64,000 bases of DNA. Source: DAOTZR01 sp034432595. GTDB lineage: Bacteria > Chloroflexota > Anaerolineae > B4-G1 > SLSP01. The translations under genes and the position numbers were made by a program. The stretch spans positions 26,684 to 90,683 of the forward strand of contig DAOUBT010000004.1 of assembly GCA_034432595.1 (NCBI GenBank), read 5' to 3'. This document shows positions 50,816 to 59,725 of this stretch, one piece after another (positions within the stretch are counted from its first letter, which is position 1; every line of letters begins with the position of its first letter). The notes under the pieces are model-generated. The model was not told the DNA's origin, did not search any database, and saw nothing but the letters and a program-made list of their open reading frames with translations.

Positions 50816-51864
50816 GCTCCACCCCCACTCTGTTGGGGCGCAGCGGGCAGGGAAAAGACCACGGTCGTTCCCCGTCCCACTTCACTTTCTACATGGATGT
50901 CGCCCTTCTGCGCCAGGACCGCCGCCCGGCAAAACGTGAGGCCCAGCCCGCTGCCGGTAGCCTGACCGGAGCGCCGCGCCTCCACCTGATAGAAGCGGTC
51001 GAACACGCGCGCCACCAGATGCGGCGGAATGCCCACCCCCTGATCCCGCACCTCGAAGCGGACCTTATCCGCCAAAGCCTGAACGCGCACCGTTACCGCG
51101 GTCTCTGGACGACTGTATTTGATGGCATTCCCTACCAGGTTCAGCAGGATGCGGTTCAACAGGAATGCATCCGCCAGCACATAAACAGGCGCGTTCACCG
51201 GCTCCATCACCAGGGTGATGTGCGACTGCTCCGCCCATAAACCCATTTGTTCGGTGATGCTGTGCAGCACGTCCGCCACCGCCAAAACCTGTGGCTCCAC
51301 CTTGAGTTGTCCACTTTCCAGTTTGGCCAGGTCCAGCATGGAATTGGAAAGATGGACAAGGCGTTGCGCCGAGGTCTGACTCATCTCCACCAGACGACGC
51401 AACGCGGGGTCTTGCTGCACAGCCGGCTGCTCATGGAGAATATCCAGGCCAATCAGAATGTTGCCCAAAGGGGTGCGAAAGTCGTGCGCCACGAACTGAA
51501 TCAACTCCTCGCGCATGGCCTGAGTCGTGCGCAGGTAGGTCAGCCCGTAAGCGACCAGTAATTCAACCCCAAGGTACAGGAAAGCTTTGTAGTAAGCCAA
51601 CGGGGTGGCTTCACCCACACCCAACGTAAAACCCAGTCCCACCACATTGGCCCATATAGCCACCAACACCCCGGCCCAGAAATCGCATTTCAGAGTCGCC
51701 AGGGCCACGGGCAGGAGGTACAACACCGACACATCAAGGCGCGTGTTGCTCAGATAGCCAAGCCCACCGATGAGCATCACCAACATCAGGCTCAAAGCCA
51801 CCACGCGATACTGTACATGAAACCGCGAAAACCATGCTTGCATTGATTTCATGGCATCACTCAC
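50812..51864 (-). CDS. Membrane sensor histidine kinase, MASE-like N-terminus
   Basis: A 350-residue kinase with about four N-terminal helices (VVALSLMLVMLIGGLGYL, AGVLVAIWANVVGLGFTL, AFLYLGVELLVAYGLTYL) resembling a MASE1/DUF4118-like sensor without a large external domain. HisKA carries FVAHDFRTPLGN (His127). HATPase has LVGNAIKYSRPE, DQGVGIP and GSGLGLTFCRAAV. It is first in the kinase-membrane protein-HerA run. No response regulator is next to it. A -10-like TATAAT at 51879-51874 lies 10 bp before the start codon, but its -35 is poor. Confidence 0.9.
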   Translation of the reverse strand: MSDAMKSMQAWFSRFHVQYRVVALSLMLVMLIGGLGYLSNTRLDVSVLYLLPVALATLKCDFWAGVLVAIWANVVGLGFTLGVGEATPLAYYKAFLYLGVELLVAYGLTYLRTTQAMREELIQFVAHDFRTPLGNILIGLDILHEQPAVQQDPALRRLVEMSQTSAQRLVHLSNSMLDLAKLESGQLKVEPQVLAVADVLHSITEQMGLWAEQSHITLVMEPVNAPVYVLADAFLLNRILLNLVGNAIKYSRPETAVTVRVQALADKVRFEVRDQGVGIPPHLVARVFDRFYQVEARRSGQATGSGLGLTFCRAAVLAQKGDIHVESEVGRGTTVVFSLPAAPQQSGGGA

Positions 51865-51989
51865 CTGTGGTTCATTATACCCGAAGTCCTATAATGGGGT
51901 AGCCCTTGAGGCCGCCAACGTTAAGGTGCCGATTCAAAAGGCGTCAACATGCGGTAGGCGCTGGCAAGGTCGGATACCTGTGCAGGCCA

Positions 51990-52060
51990 AAAGGGTGGGA
52001 GAAAGCAATGCCTTCTCCCACCCCACAATGCTTTCGCCCGCCCCAATGCCCTCGCCCACC
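51990..52060. repeat. Repeat copy D (core hairpin only)
   Basis: A palindrome with GGGTGGGAGAAAGCA on the left and CCTTCTCCCACCC on the right is followed by degenerate echoes (TTCGCCCGCCCC, CCTCGCCCACCC). It matches the core of copies B, C and E, without the ends. Confidence 0.5.
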
Positions 52061-52075
52061 CGCATTGACAGGCTT

Positions 52076-52103
52076 TTGCAGTCGCGTCATTTCGTGCTAA
52101 ACT
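52076..52103 (+). promoter_or_regulatory. Candidate promoter of the LiaF-like gene
   Basis: TTGCAG at 52076-52081 and TAAACT at 52098-52103 are 16 bp apart. A TTGACA at 52065-52070 is better as a -35 sequence but is 27 bp from the -10. Confidence 0.4.
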
Positions 52104-52136
52104 GTAAGTATCTGAATTAAACGGAGGATGTGTTCC

Positions 52137-53114
52137 GTGCGGCGTCATCATGGCTCGGTCTTCTTCCCGCTCCTGCTCATCAGCGCAGGATGTGTGGGGC
52201 TGCTGATCAATGTGGGCTTGCTGCCTTTAGCCAACCTTACAGCCCTGGCTTATCTGTGGCCGCTGCTCCTGGTCTTTCTGGGCCTGGATATCATGATAGG
52301 TTACCGCTCGCGCTGGCTGAGCGCCCTCATCTGGCTTAGCGCAATGGGGTTGATGCTGGCCCTGCTCCTCTACGGTCCCAGCACGGGCATCTTGCCACAG
52401 GCCGAAGTCAAACGTGAGGTGCTGCGCGAACCTCTCGGCAATACCCGCACCGCTGACGTGTACCTCGACTTGCCCGGCAACCCCGTAACCGTGAGCGCAC
52501 TTTCCACCGCCGACCTGCTCTTTGAAGCGTCCATCAGCTACATTGGCGACTACGTGTACGACGTATACACCTCCTCCGCGAACGAAACGTCCATTCATTT
52601 GGGCAGTCGTGGTCTGTGGTCCATTTTTTACGTCCCTTCAGCCACTCCGGAAGCTGACCGCTGGCAGATTAGCCTTTCTCCCCACGTTCCGCTCAAACTG
52701 GAGGTGGACGGACACACCGGCGCCGCGGATCTCGACCTGCGCCGCCTGACGCTGCGCACCTTAGAGGTAAATGCGGGGAGCGGTGCGCTCACCCTGATCC
52801 TGCCAGAAGGAGGCCCCCAGCTTAAGGGGACGCTGAACGCCAGTCAGGGTCCCTTCACACTCATCATCCCGGCCAACGCCAGCGCCGAACTACGCCTCGA
52901 AGGTGGATCAGGGCCTTTGCGTCTGGAATGCGAAGAGGGGGCTGCGCTGCGCCTGATCGTCGAAGAACGTGGCAGCGGGGCGCTTACCCTGCCCTCGTGG
53001 ATGACACCAGTCCCGAACCTTACCGACACCTGGGAAACGGCTCAGTATGCCACGGCCAGCCGGCGCGTGACCATCACGCTCATCCAGGACTCGGGCCACC
53101 TTGAAGTGCGCTGA
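52137..53114 (+). CDS. LiaI/LiaF-like membrane protein with beta-helix adhesin-like domain
   Basis: The GTG at 52137 is chosen because GGAGG (52123-52127) is spaced 9 bases from it; an ATG at 52128 touches the ribosome site. The ~325-residue protein has four helices (FFPLLLISAGCVGLLINVG, LWPLLLVFLGLDIMI, ALIWLSAMGLMLALLLYG) as in LiaI/LiaF N-terminal domains. It is followed by a repetitive beta domain (VDGHTGAADLDLRRLTLRTL, VNAGSGALTLILPE, LRLEGGSGPLRLECEEG), like the DUF2154/DUF4097-type beta-helix. LiaF proteins tune cell-envelope stress kinases, and a kinase gene lies directly downstream. Confidence 0.78.
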   Translation: MRRHHGSVFFPLLLISAGCVGLLINVGLLPLANLTALAYLWPLLLVFLGLDIMIGYRSRWLSALIWLSAMGLMLALLLYGPSTGILPQAEVKREVLREPLGNTRTADVYLDLPGNPVTVSALSTADLLFEASISYIGDYVYDVYTSSANETSIHLGSRGLWSIFYVPSATPEADRWQISLSPHVPLKLEVDGHTGAADLDLRRLTLRTLEVNAGSGALTLILPEGGPQLKGTLNASQGPFTLIIPANASAELRLEGGSGPLRLECEEGAALRLIVEERGSGALTLPSWMTPVPNLTDTWETAQYATASRRVTITLIQDSGHLEVR

Positions 53115-53248
53115 AATGTCCCGCTCCGGACGGTAACGTTTCACGGGGCCAGAGCTTTCGACAGGTTCGCAAACGCGAAGGAGCAGCAGGGATGAGCGGC
53201 CCAGGCACAGCTCGTCCCAGGCCGGGATATCCCATATCCCAGCAACAC

Positions 53249-53276
53249 TTGCATATTTTCAAAAATCATCTACTAT
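53249..53276 (+). promoter_or_regulatory. Promoter of the 840-residue kinase
   Basis: TTGCAT (53249-53254) and TACTAT (53271-53276) are 16 bp apart and 38 bp before the ATG. The gene has only a weak ribosome site. Confidence 0.55.
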
Positions 53277-53313
53277 CAAGGCGGCGGAAAACTTAGTACG
53301 GGAAACTTAAAGC

Positions 53314-55836
53314 ATGAGCATCGCACCGGATCTGAGCCAGGATATTCCCGACCCGACGAAGGGCCGGGGGTCTGTCCTGCAATCCACCCGCCATGATCAG
53401 CTCAACATCTTAACCATCGCTATTCTGGTTGGGCTGTTCCTCAGCGTGGCGTGGGCTTTTACCGCGCGCACCTCGCAAGAAATCGGCTCCCGCCTCAGCC
53501 TTATTTTCTTGCCTGGGATTCTTTTATTGGTCACCGTCCGGGCCACGCGACAAGCCTTAAACGAAGAAAAAGAAGAACGCGCGGCCTGGATTTTTGTTAT
53601 CGGCACAGCTTTAGCCCTCATCCTCCTCATCGCCAAAGGGAAGACCACAGGTGACGTCGCCGTGTTCGGCTTGCCCTTGCTCGTGATCATCGCCGGCATT
53701 ATGCTCCCGCGCTGGACACCGTGGGCGTTGCTGGGTACCTTCACCGTGGTGACGCTGCTCTTCTCATCCATAGAAGCGGGGCGTTTAAGCCTGCCGCTGT
53801 TGCGCTTTTGGGGGTTGTTGGTCGCCGCAGCGTCCGCGGGTGTGATTCACAGCATCGCGGGACAAGTCTTCATGTTCGCGGCCTGGTACGCTTCGAGCTA
53901 CGAAAAATATCACCAGTGGGCACTGGAACTCCACGAAAGCCGGGAGACGCTCAAAAAATTGCTACAAATCCGCGACCGGCTGAATGCTGAGCTACAATCC
54001 GCAAACGAGCAACTTTCGCGCCGCGCCCTGCAGCTTGCTCTGAGCAATGAAGTCGGTCAGCAAATTACCTCAGTCCTGGAACAACAAGACCTCCTCACCC
54101 TGCTGGTGCGCCTCATCCGAGACCGTTTTGGCTACTATTTCGTCGGTGTGTGGTTTGTCAATCCCGAACAGGAAAACGTTGAACTGCGTGCCTACGCCGG
54201 GCCAGAAAGTATGCAGGCCTTGCAGGGCACCATCACAATCCCCCTGAGCCGGGATAGCCTGGTGACGGGGACCTGCAAGACTGCACGCGTCCGCGTTGAA
54301 GACGATGTGACCTTAACCAGTGACTACCTGCCCCTGGCGGAACTGCCCGCGACCCGATCCGAGTGCGTGTTCCCGTTGCAGATTGGCGATAAGCTCTTCG
54401 GCGCGTTGGATATCCAGAGCGAAAAAGTTGCCGCCTTCCGCAGCGACGACATCATGGTATTGCAGACCCTGGCCAACCAGATTGCCATCGCCATCCGCAA
54501 TGCGCAGCTCTACCGCTCCGAAAAGCAGCGCCGCCAACTGGCCGAAACCCTGGTGGAAGTGGCCCGCATCCTGAGCAGCAGCCTGGATATGCGTGAGGTG
54601 CCGCAGCGCATCCTCAAGCAACTCGGCGCCGTTGTCCCCTACGAGCGCGGGTCTATCTGGCTGCAGCAAGACAACGTCCTGCAGATGGTGGCCAGTCAAG
54701 GCTATCCGGAAGGGTATCAGGCTCCAGCGATGCCCATCCGGGAAGGGGATGTCTATCACCGCATCGCCAGCACGCAAGAACCCATCATCGTGAGCGACGT
54801 GACGGCGGAACCGGGCTGGCAACAGGTGGAGGGGCTGCCCGTGGACCATTCCTGGATGGGGGTGCCCCTCATCGCGCGCGACAAGGTCATCGGCATGATT
54901 TCCCTCACCCGCAGCGAGGTTGGGCAATTTACGCAAGATGACAAAACCGCGGTGCAGGCTTTTGCCGGTCAGGCGGCCATCGCGCTGGAAAATGCCCGCC
55001 TCTACGCGGAAATCCTGGACTTCAACGAGCATCTTGAGCAGATGGTGCAGGAGCGTACTGAAGCGCTCAATCAGGCCAACCTGCGCCTTGAACAACTTTA
55101 CAAGAGCAAGACCAAATTCATCGAGGTGGCGGCCCACGAGCTGCGCACGCCGCTCACCGTCATTCAGGGCAACACGCAGGTTCTGCCGCACATTGCCCAG
55201 ATTCAGGAATCCCACCCCGCTTATCAATTCCTGCTCGGCATCCGCAACGGGACAGAACGCTTGCTGGAAATCGTCAACAGCATGTTGGATGTGGCCCGCA
55301 TTGAAAACGAGGCGCTCGAAGCTGCGCGCAAGCCCGTGAAACTGGTGCACATCATTAACAGCGCTGCCAAACCTTACCTCACGGCGCTCAAAGAACGCAA
55401 CCTCACCCTTATTCAGGACCCTTCGCTGGAAGAGTTGCCCATCATCCATGGGGACTTCAACCTGCTGATCAAGGTCTTCTACCAGCTTATTGGCAATGCC
55501 ATCAAGTACACACCGGATGGTGGGAAAATCACCATCGAGGGGCGTACGGTCACCGATCACGGCACGGCCATGGTCGAGGTGGTGGTCTCCGATACGGGCA
55601 TTGGCATTGACGCGGAATATCTGGAGCTGATTTTCGAGCCGGCCTATCAGATTGGCGAGGTGGAATTCCACTCTTCGGGGCGCACCAAGTTCAAAGGCGG
55701 CGGACCGGGCCTTGGCCTGGCTATCGCGCGCGGGATTGTGCTCGCCCATGGCGGGCGCATTTGGGCTGAAAGCCCCGGCCACGACGAAGTCAACTTCCCC
55801 GGCAGCAAATTCTACGTCCGCTTGCCGATTGACTGA
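53314..55836 (+). CDS. Membrane GAF-GAF histidine kinase
   Basis: An 840-residue kinase. About six N-terminal helices (LNILTIAILVGLFLSVAW, IFVIGTALALILLI, GLPLLVIIAGIMLP, LRFWGLLVAAASAGVIH) form an integral sensor with no large outer loop. A coiled coil, GAF 1 (~235-400), GAF 2 (~410-565), a second coiled coil, HisKA VAAHELRTPL (His608) and HATPase (LIGNAIKYTPDGG, DTGIGID, GPGLGLAIARGI) follow. All catalytic boxes are intact, and there is no receiver. It has its own promoter and sits downstream of the LiaF-like gene. Confidence 0.92.
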   Translation: MSIAPDLSQDIPDPTKGRGSVLQSTRHDQLNILTIAILVGLFLSVAWAFTARTSQEIGSRLSLIFLPGILLLVTVRATRQALNEEKEERAAWIFVIGTALALILLIAKGKTTGDVAVFGLPLLVIIAGIMLPRWTPWALLGTFTVVTLLFSSIEAGRLSLPLLRFWGLLVAAASAGVIHSIAGQVFMFAAWYASSYEKYHQWALELHESRETLKKLLQIRDRLNAELQSANEQLSRRALQLALSNEVGQQITSVLEQQDLLTLLVRLIRDRFGYYFVGVWFVNPEQENVELRAYAGPESMQALQGTITIPLSRDSLVTGTCKTARVRVEDDVTLTSDYLPLAELPATRSECVFPLQIGDKLFGALDIQSEKVAAFRSDDIMVLQTLANQIAIAIRNAQLYRSEKQRRQLAETLVEVARILSSSLDMREVPQRILKQLGAVVPYERGSIWLQQDNVLQMVASQGYPEGYQAPAMPIREGDVYHRIASTQEPIIVSDVTAEPGWQQVEGLPVDHSWMGVPLIARDKVIGMISLTRSEVGQFTQDDKTAVQAFAGQAAIALENARLYAEILDFNEHLEQMVQERTEALNQANLRLEQLYKSKTKFIEVAAHELRTPLTVIQGNTQVLPHIAQIQESHPAYQFLLGIRNGTERLLEIVNSMLDVARIENEALEAARKPVKLVHIINSAAKPYLTALKERNLTLIQDPSLEELPIIHGDFNLLIKVFYQLIGNAIKYTPDGGKITIEGRTVTDHGTAMVEVVVSDTGIGIDAEYLELIFEPAYQIGEVEFHSSGRTKFKGGGPGLGLAIARGIVLAHGGRIWAESPGHDEVNFPGSKFYVRLPID

Positions 55837-55965
55837 ACAGGTCTGAACCCCATGTGAACAACAAGGGCGAACCAGCCGGCGCCGGTCCGCTCCTATTTCC
55901 CAACTTCTGAAATACCCGCTCCCTATGGCACAGAGCTGCCCCTTATGCTGTTTTATGCCGCTTCG

Positions 55966-56060
55966 TACCGGCTCACTCTATCTGGGTTACGGTGCGAGGC
56001 GGGGTAAGGGTGAGCGACGGCAATGCCTTCGCCCACCCAGGCCCCCCATTGATCTTGTGC
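55966..56060 (+). repeat. MITE-like repeat copy E (partial)
   Basis: It starts CCGGCTCACTCTATCTGGGTTACG, parallel to copy B's CGGCTCACCCTGTCTGGGTTACG, and carries the core GCAATGCCTTCGCCCACCC. The right half is missing. It lies between the convergent kinase and purA genes. Confidence 0.6.
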
Positions 56061-56103
56061 CATGGTTCTTCATGGCCCGGTCAGGTTGAGCAGCTACGCC
56101 AGC

Positions 56104-57384
56104 TCAACGAATAAAAGCTTCCCGCGCCGGCCCCACGCCGATAAAGATAATCGGCACGCCGACCAGCTCTTCGATACGCGCAAGGTAATGTTGCGCCGCT
56201 GCGGGCAAATCCTCGCGCCGACGCACCGTGCTCAAATCCTCTTCCCATCCCGGCAGCGTCTCGTAGATGGGCGTCATCTCGGCTAACGCAGCGCTTCCCC
56301 ACTCCGCGGGGAAGTGCTCCACCCGCGTACCGCGGTATTCGTAGGCCACAGCGATTTTCAACTCCGGCAAGCCGCTCAACACGTCCAGCTTGGTCAGCGC
56401 CAACCCTGTCAACCCGTTGAGCCGTGCCGCGTAGCGCAAAATCACCACATCCAGCCAGCCACAGCGCCGCGGACGACCGGTGGTGGTGCCGTATTCATGC
56501 CCGACGCGGCGCAACTGCTCACCGGTGGCGTCAAGCAGCTCGGTGGGGAAGGGACCGGCTCCCACGCGCGTCGTGTAGGCCTTCGCCACGCCGATCACGT
56601 CCCGCACCTGCGACGGACCAAACCCCAGGCCCGTCAAGGCCCCACCGGCAATGGTGGAGGAACTCGTCACAAAGGGATAGGTGCCGTGATCCAGATCGAG
56701 CAGCGTCCCTTGCGCGCCTTCGCACAGGATGTGCTTGCCCTGCGCTAAGGCTTCTGCGACGAATTGCGAACCGTCCACCAGGTAGGGGGCAAGTTTCTGC
56801 GCCGCCTCGCGCAACGCCGCCACGGCCTGCGCAACGTCCGCCGTCGGCAGGCCGTAAAGCTTTTCCAGTTGCGCGTTGTGCGTGCTCAAAAGCACTTCCA
56901 CCGCCTCGGCGAAGGCATCGGCATCGCGCATCTGCCCCGCCCGCACGTTGATGCGCGCCGCCTTATCGGCGTAGGCCGGACCGATGCCGCGCTGCGTTGT
57001 GCCGATGGCGCGCCCCGCCAGCCGGCTCTCATGTGCGCCATCCAGGGCGCGATGCGTCGGCAGGATGAGATGCGCTGCGGCAGCCAGCTTGATGCGTTCC
57101 GGACCGGCAGGAATCCCCGCCGCTTCCAACATGGCGATTTCCTCCAAAAGGCGCAGCGGATTGACAACCGTGCCGCCTCCAATGAGATTCACCACGTGCG
57201 GATACAAAATCCCCGAAGGTACCAGGTGCAGCGCCAGGGTGTGCCCTTCGGCGACAATGGTGTGGCCGGCGTTGTCGCCGCCGTTGTAACGCGCCACAAT
57301 GTCCGCGCGTGCGGCGTAATCGTCCACCACGCGCCCTTTACCCTCATCTCCCCATTGTGCTCCGATTAAGATGGTAACAGGCAT
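56104..57384 (-). CDS. purA: Adenylosuccinate synthetase
   Basis: A 426-residue enzyme joining IMP and aspartate with GTP to give adenylosuccinate in AMP synthesis. It has the GTP-binding GAQWGDEGKGRVVD, the catalytic-His region YNGGDNAGHTIV, GIGPAYADKAARINVRAG, and EGAQGTLLDLDHGTYPFVTSS, plus the R-loop GTTTGRPRRCGWLD. Length is normal and the ATG follows GGAGGGAGGT. It is last in a minus-strand run starting with the signal peptidases, 50 bp after the GxxExxY gene. The position does not imply a shared pathway. Confidence 0.97.
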   Translation of the reverse strand: MPVTILIGAQWGDEGKGRVVDDYAARADIVARYNGGDNAGHTIVAEGHTLALHLVPSGILYPHVVNLIGGGTVVNPLRLLEEIAMLEAAGIPAGPERIKLAAAAHLILPTHRALDGAHESRLAGRAIGTTQRGIGPAYADKAARINVRAGQMRDADAFAEAVEVLLSTHNAQLEKLYGLPTADVAQAVAALREAAQKLAPYLVDGSQFVAEALAQGKHILCEGAQGTLLDLDHGTYPFVTSSSTIAGGALTGLGFGPSQVRDVIGVAKAYTTRVGAGPFPTELLDATGEQLRRVGHEYGTTTGRPRRCGWLDVVILRYAARLNGLTGLALTKLDVLSGLPELKIAVAYEYRGTRVEHFPAEWGSAALAEMTPIYETLPGWEEDLSTVRRREDLPAAAQHYLARIEELVGVPIIFIGVGPAREAFIR

Positions 57385-57434
57385 ACCTCCCTCCTTAATT
57401 CGCTACCAGCGACGCCTGCGCGTTTCCAGCGGCC

Positions 57435-57815
57435 TTAGAGATGGTTGACGACGCGCTTGAAGCCATCCACCACGCGGCGGGCGCCGAAATGAATGACCAG
57501 CCCCAATTTAAGCCCGGTCACCCGCAAGCGGGTCAACATTTGAAGGTCGAAATAGTCCAGATTTTCCGGCGCGGCGAGGCACGTCACAATAACTTTATCC
57601 TCTACCAGCATATCCAGGACCAGCGGCGTGGATAGGACGCGGCCCTTGTAGACAATCGGCACGCTTTTTTGCGGCTCCACCTTCAGCCCGCGCTGTTGTA
57701 GCTCCCAGCTCAGCGCCTCAGCATAAACCTCTTTCGCCAGTCCCGGTCCGCCCAGCGTTCGGTGGACTTCAATGGCCGCATCCAGAACATTTTTGCTGAT
57801 CTCGTTTTCTTCCAT
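57435..57815 (-). CDS. GxxExxY-family protein with altered catalytic residues
   Basis: A 126-residue protein of the GxxExxY (PD-(D/E)XK-like) family: VLDAAIEVHRTLGGPG at the N-terminus, PIVYKGRVLSTPLVLDMLVED in the middle, LDYFDLQMLTRLRVTGLKLG and LVIHFGARRVVDGFKR at the end. The signature reads GLAKEVY where the family has GLLESVY, and the segment after LVEDKVIV reads TCLA where nuclease-like members have ELK. The catalytic Glu and Lys are therefore missing, suggesting no nuclease activity. The role is unknown. Neighbour genes give no hint. Confidence 0.8.
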   Translation of the reverse strand: MEENEISKNVLDAAIEVHRTLGGPGLAKEVYAEALSWELQQRGLKVEPQKSVPIVYKGRVLSTPLVLDMLVEDKVIVTCLAAPENLDYFDLQMLTRLRVTGLKLGLVIHFGARRVVDGFKRVVNHL

Positions 57816-57944
57816 CAGAGCCTCTCTCTAATGGCCTGCAGGCAACCGGTTGGCCCGTTGCTATTCCCTTTGCCGCGCCGCATTTTGACGCCCATTGCCG
57901 GGTGGACCGCACGGTTCATGAGGGATGGCGGCAGACAGGCGGCC

Positions 57945-59378
57945 TTAAGGTTCGCTTGCCTTCTGCGCGGTGATGTAGGCCTCGATGGCCCGCGCAGCGC
58001 GCAGCGCTCCGGCGATAGCGGGTGCGGCCAGCTCCGCCCCACGCACCCCATCCCCCGCCGCGAAGACGCCGGGCAGGTTCGTGCGCCCATCCGCGTCCAC
58101 TTCGATCAGGCCCTTGCGCGTGAGCTGTAACCCCGGCAAGGTTTCCAGGAGCGCGCGCTCCGTGGTGTAGCCCAACGCCAGCACGATGGTATCTACCTCC
58201 ACGCTGAATGCCGAGCCGGGCACAGGTTCGGGACGCCGCCCGCTCGCATCCGGCTCGCCCAGGGCCATGCGCTGATACACGGCCCGTGCGACGCGCCCAT
58301 CCACGCCCGCTTCAAAACGCAGCGGCGCGGTGAGCCACTCAAAGCGCGCCCCCTCCTCCCGCGCGTAGGTGTAATCCGCGTGATGCGCCGGCATTTCCGC
58401 CTCGCTGCGGCGGTAGTAGCAGGTGACCTCGCGCACGCCGGGGAGACGCAGCGCCGTGCGCAGACAATCCATCGCCGTATCTCCGCCGCCCAACACATGC
58501 ACGCGCGGCCCTACCGTCCAGGGGCCACGCCAGACTTCCGGCAGGAACTCCGGCGCCACCATGCTGCGCACTAAAAACTCCGTTGGCCCGTAAACGCCAG
58601 GCAAATCCTCACCGGGGATGCCGGGCAAAACATGCGCCGACGCGCCCACGCCCAGGAAGAGCGCGGCATACTGCGCGCGCAGCACATCCCACGACACATC
58701 CCGCCCCACGCAGACGTTGGTGTGGAAAACCACCCCCAGGCGCTCCAGGTCAGCAATCGTCAACGCCACCTGTTGAGGGTCCAGTTTGAAGCCGGGGATG
58801 CCATAGCGCAACAAACCGCCGGGGAAGGGATACCGCTCGTACACGTGCACGGGATAGCCGCGCCGCGCCAGATAATCCGCCACCGCCAGCCCCGCCGGAC
58901 CGGATCCGATGACCGCCACGGCAGCATCTGTGCTGCGCGGGACAGGGTGCGGCGACAAAACGCCCGCGCGGCGCGCTTCGTCAGCCACGAAAGCCTCCAG
59001 CGCGCGCGTGTCCAACGGCTTGCCCACCTTCGCCAGCACACACGCATCCTCACAAAAAGAAGCCGGACAGATGCGCCCACAAATAGCGGGGAAGGGATTG
59101 GTCTCCAGGTAAACCGCTGCGGCGCGCAGGGGGTCGCCATCCTCCAGGTAGCCCAGGGCCAGCGGGATGGCGTTGCCCAGGGGACAGGCTGCCTGACACG
59201 GGGCGGGCGTGCAGTGCAAACAGCGCGCCGCCTCGGCGCGGGCCTGCTCCAGCGTCATGGGAACAACGACCGGCGCGAAGTCACGGCGGCGCTCCTCGGC
59301 GGGCCGCAGCGTTGCCCGCCGCGGCGGAAGTGCAAAACGTGCTTTACGATCAAGCCCGCGCGCTTTAGGATCGTCCAT
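57945..59378 (-). CDS. GltD-like NAD(P)H-dependent FAD/iron-sulfur oxidoreductase
   Basis: A 477-residue protein with an N-terminal ferredoxin-fold adaptor holding eight Cys: CLHCTPAPCQAAC (53, 56, 61, 65) and CGRICPASFCEDAC (100, 104, 109, 113), for two 4Fe-4S clusters. FAD and NAD(P) Rossmann motifs follow (VIGSGPAGLAVADYL, HVLGGGDTAMDCLRTAL), then ATDG-like FAAGDGVRGA. It matches the glutamate synthase small subunit / NfnB / dihydropyrimidine dehydrogenase N-terminal group. No GltB or partner subunit is encoded nearby, so the acceptor is unknown. The ATG follows AGGGAGGGGG. Confidence 0.87.
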   Translation of the reverse strand: MDDPKARGLDRKARFALPPRRATLRPAEERRRDFAPVVVPMTLEQARAEAARCLHCTPAPCQAACPLGNAIPLALGYLEDGDPLRAAAVYLETNPFPAICGRICPASFCEDACVLAKVGKPLDTRALEAFVADEARRAGVLSPHPVPRSTDAAVAVIGSGPAGLAVADYLARRGYPVHVYERYPFPGGLLRYGIPGFKLDPQQVALTIADLERLGVVFHTNVCVGRDVSWDVLRAQYAALFLGVGASAHVLPGIPGEDLPGVYGPTEFLVRSMVAPEFLPEVWRGPWTVGPRVHVLGGGDTAMDCLRTALRLPGVREVTCYYRRSEAEMPAHHADYTYAREEGARFEWLTAPLRFEAGVDGRVARAVYQRMALGEPDASGRRPEPVPGSAFSVEVDTIVLALGYTTERALLETLPGLQLTRKGLIEVDADGRTNLPGVFAAGDGVRGAELAAPAIAGALRAARAIEAYITAQKASEP

Positions 59379-59432
59379 CAGCCCCCTCCCTACCTCTCAC
59401 ACAAACAGGGGGAGGCACGCCTCCCCCTTTCG

Positions 59433-59705
59433 TTAGAACGACCAGCGGCGTGGGCCGCGCTCGCCGGGGCCACCCTGCCCCAGGCGCGGCTGCGCCCCTC
59501 CCTCGGTCAACTCGTCCTCATCCGGCCCCAGGACCAGCTCGATATGCGCCAGCGCGGCGTTATCGTAGCGCGTGTAGCCGCAATGGTCACAGCGCCAGGC
59601 CGGAAAATTGGGCACGGTGACAAAGGTCTCTCCCCAACGTCGCGTGTAAATGCTGCGGAACGGTTGCAGACGCCCGTAGCCACACGCCGGACACACGTAA
59701 CTCAT
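59433..59705 (-). CDS. Zinc-ribbon protein (YgiT-type)
   Basis: The ATG at 59705 follows GGAGGAAGG. The 90-residue product has a four-Cys zinc ribbon: YVCPACGYG near the start and WRCDHCGYTRYD near residue 40, spaced like the antitoxin YgiT/MqsA zinc finger. A Gly/Arg-rich disordered tail follows (GQGGPGERGPRRWSF). No HTH domain or toxin gene is adjacent, so an antitoxin role is not supported. It lies 20 bp after deoC, in the same run. Confidence 0.7.
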   Translation of the reverse strand: MSYVCPACGYGRLQPFRSIYTRRWGETFVTVPNFPAWRCDHCGYTRYDNAALAHIELVLGPDEDELTEGGAQPRLGQGGPGERGPRRWSF

Positions 59706-59725
59706 CCTTCCTCCCATCCAGTCGC

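Noticed and set aside
52128..52136. ATG at 52128 as the LiaF-like start
   Set aside because: It touches GGAGG directly with no spacer; the GTG at 52137 has normal spacing.
59433..59705. Antitoxin role (YgiT/MqsA) for the zinc-ribbon protein
   Set aside because: No toxin gene or HTH domain is adjacent and the tail is disordered.
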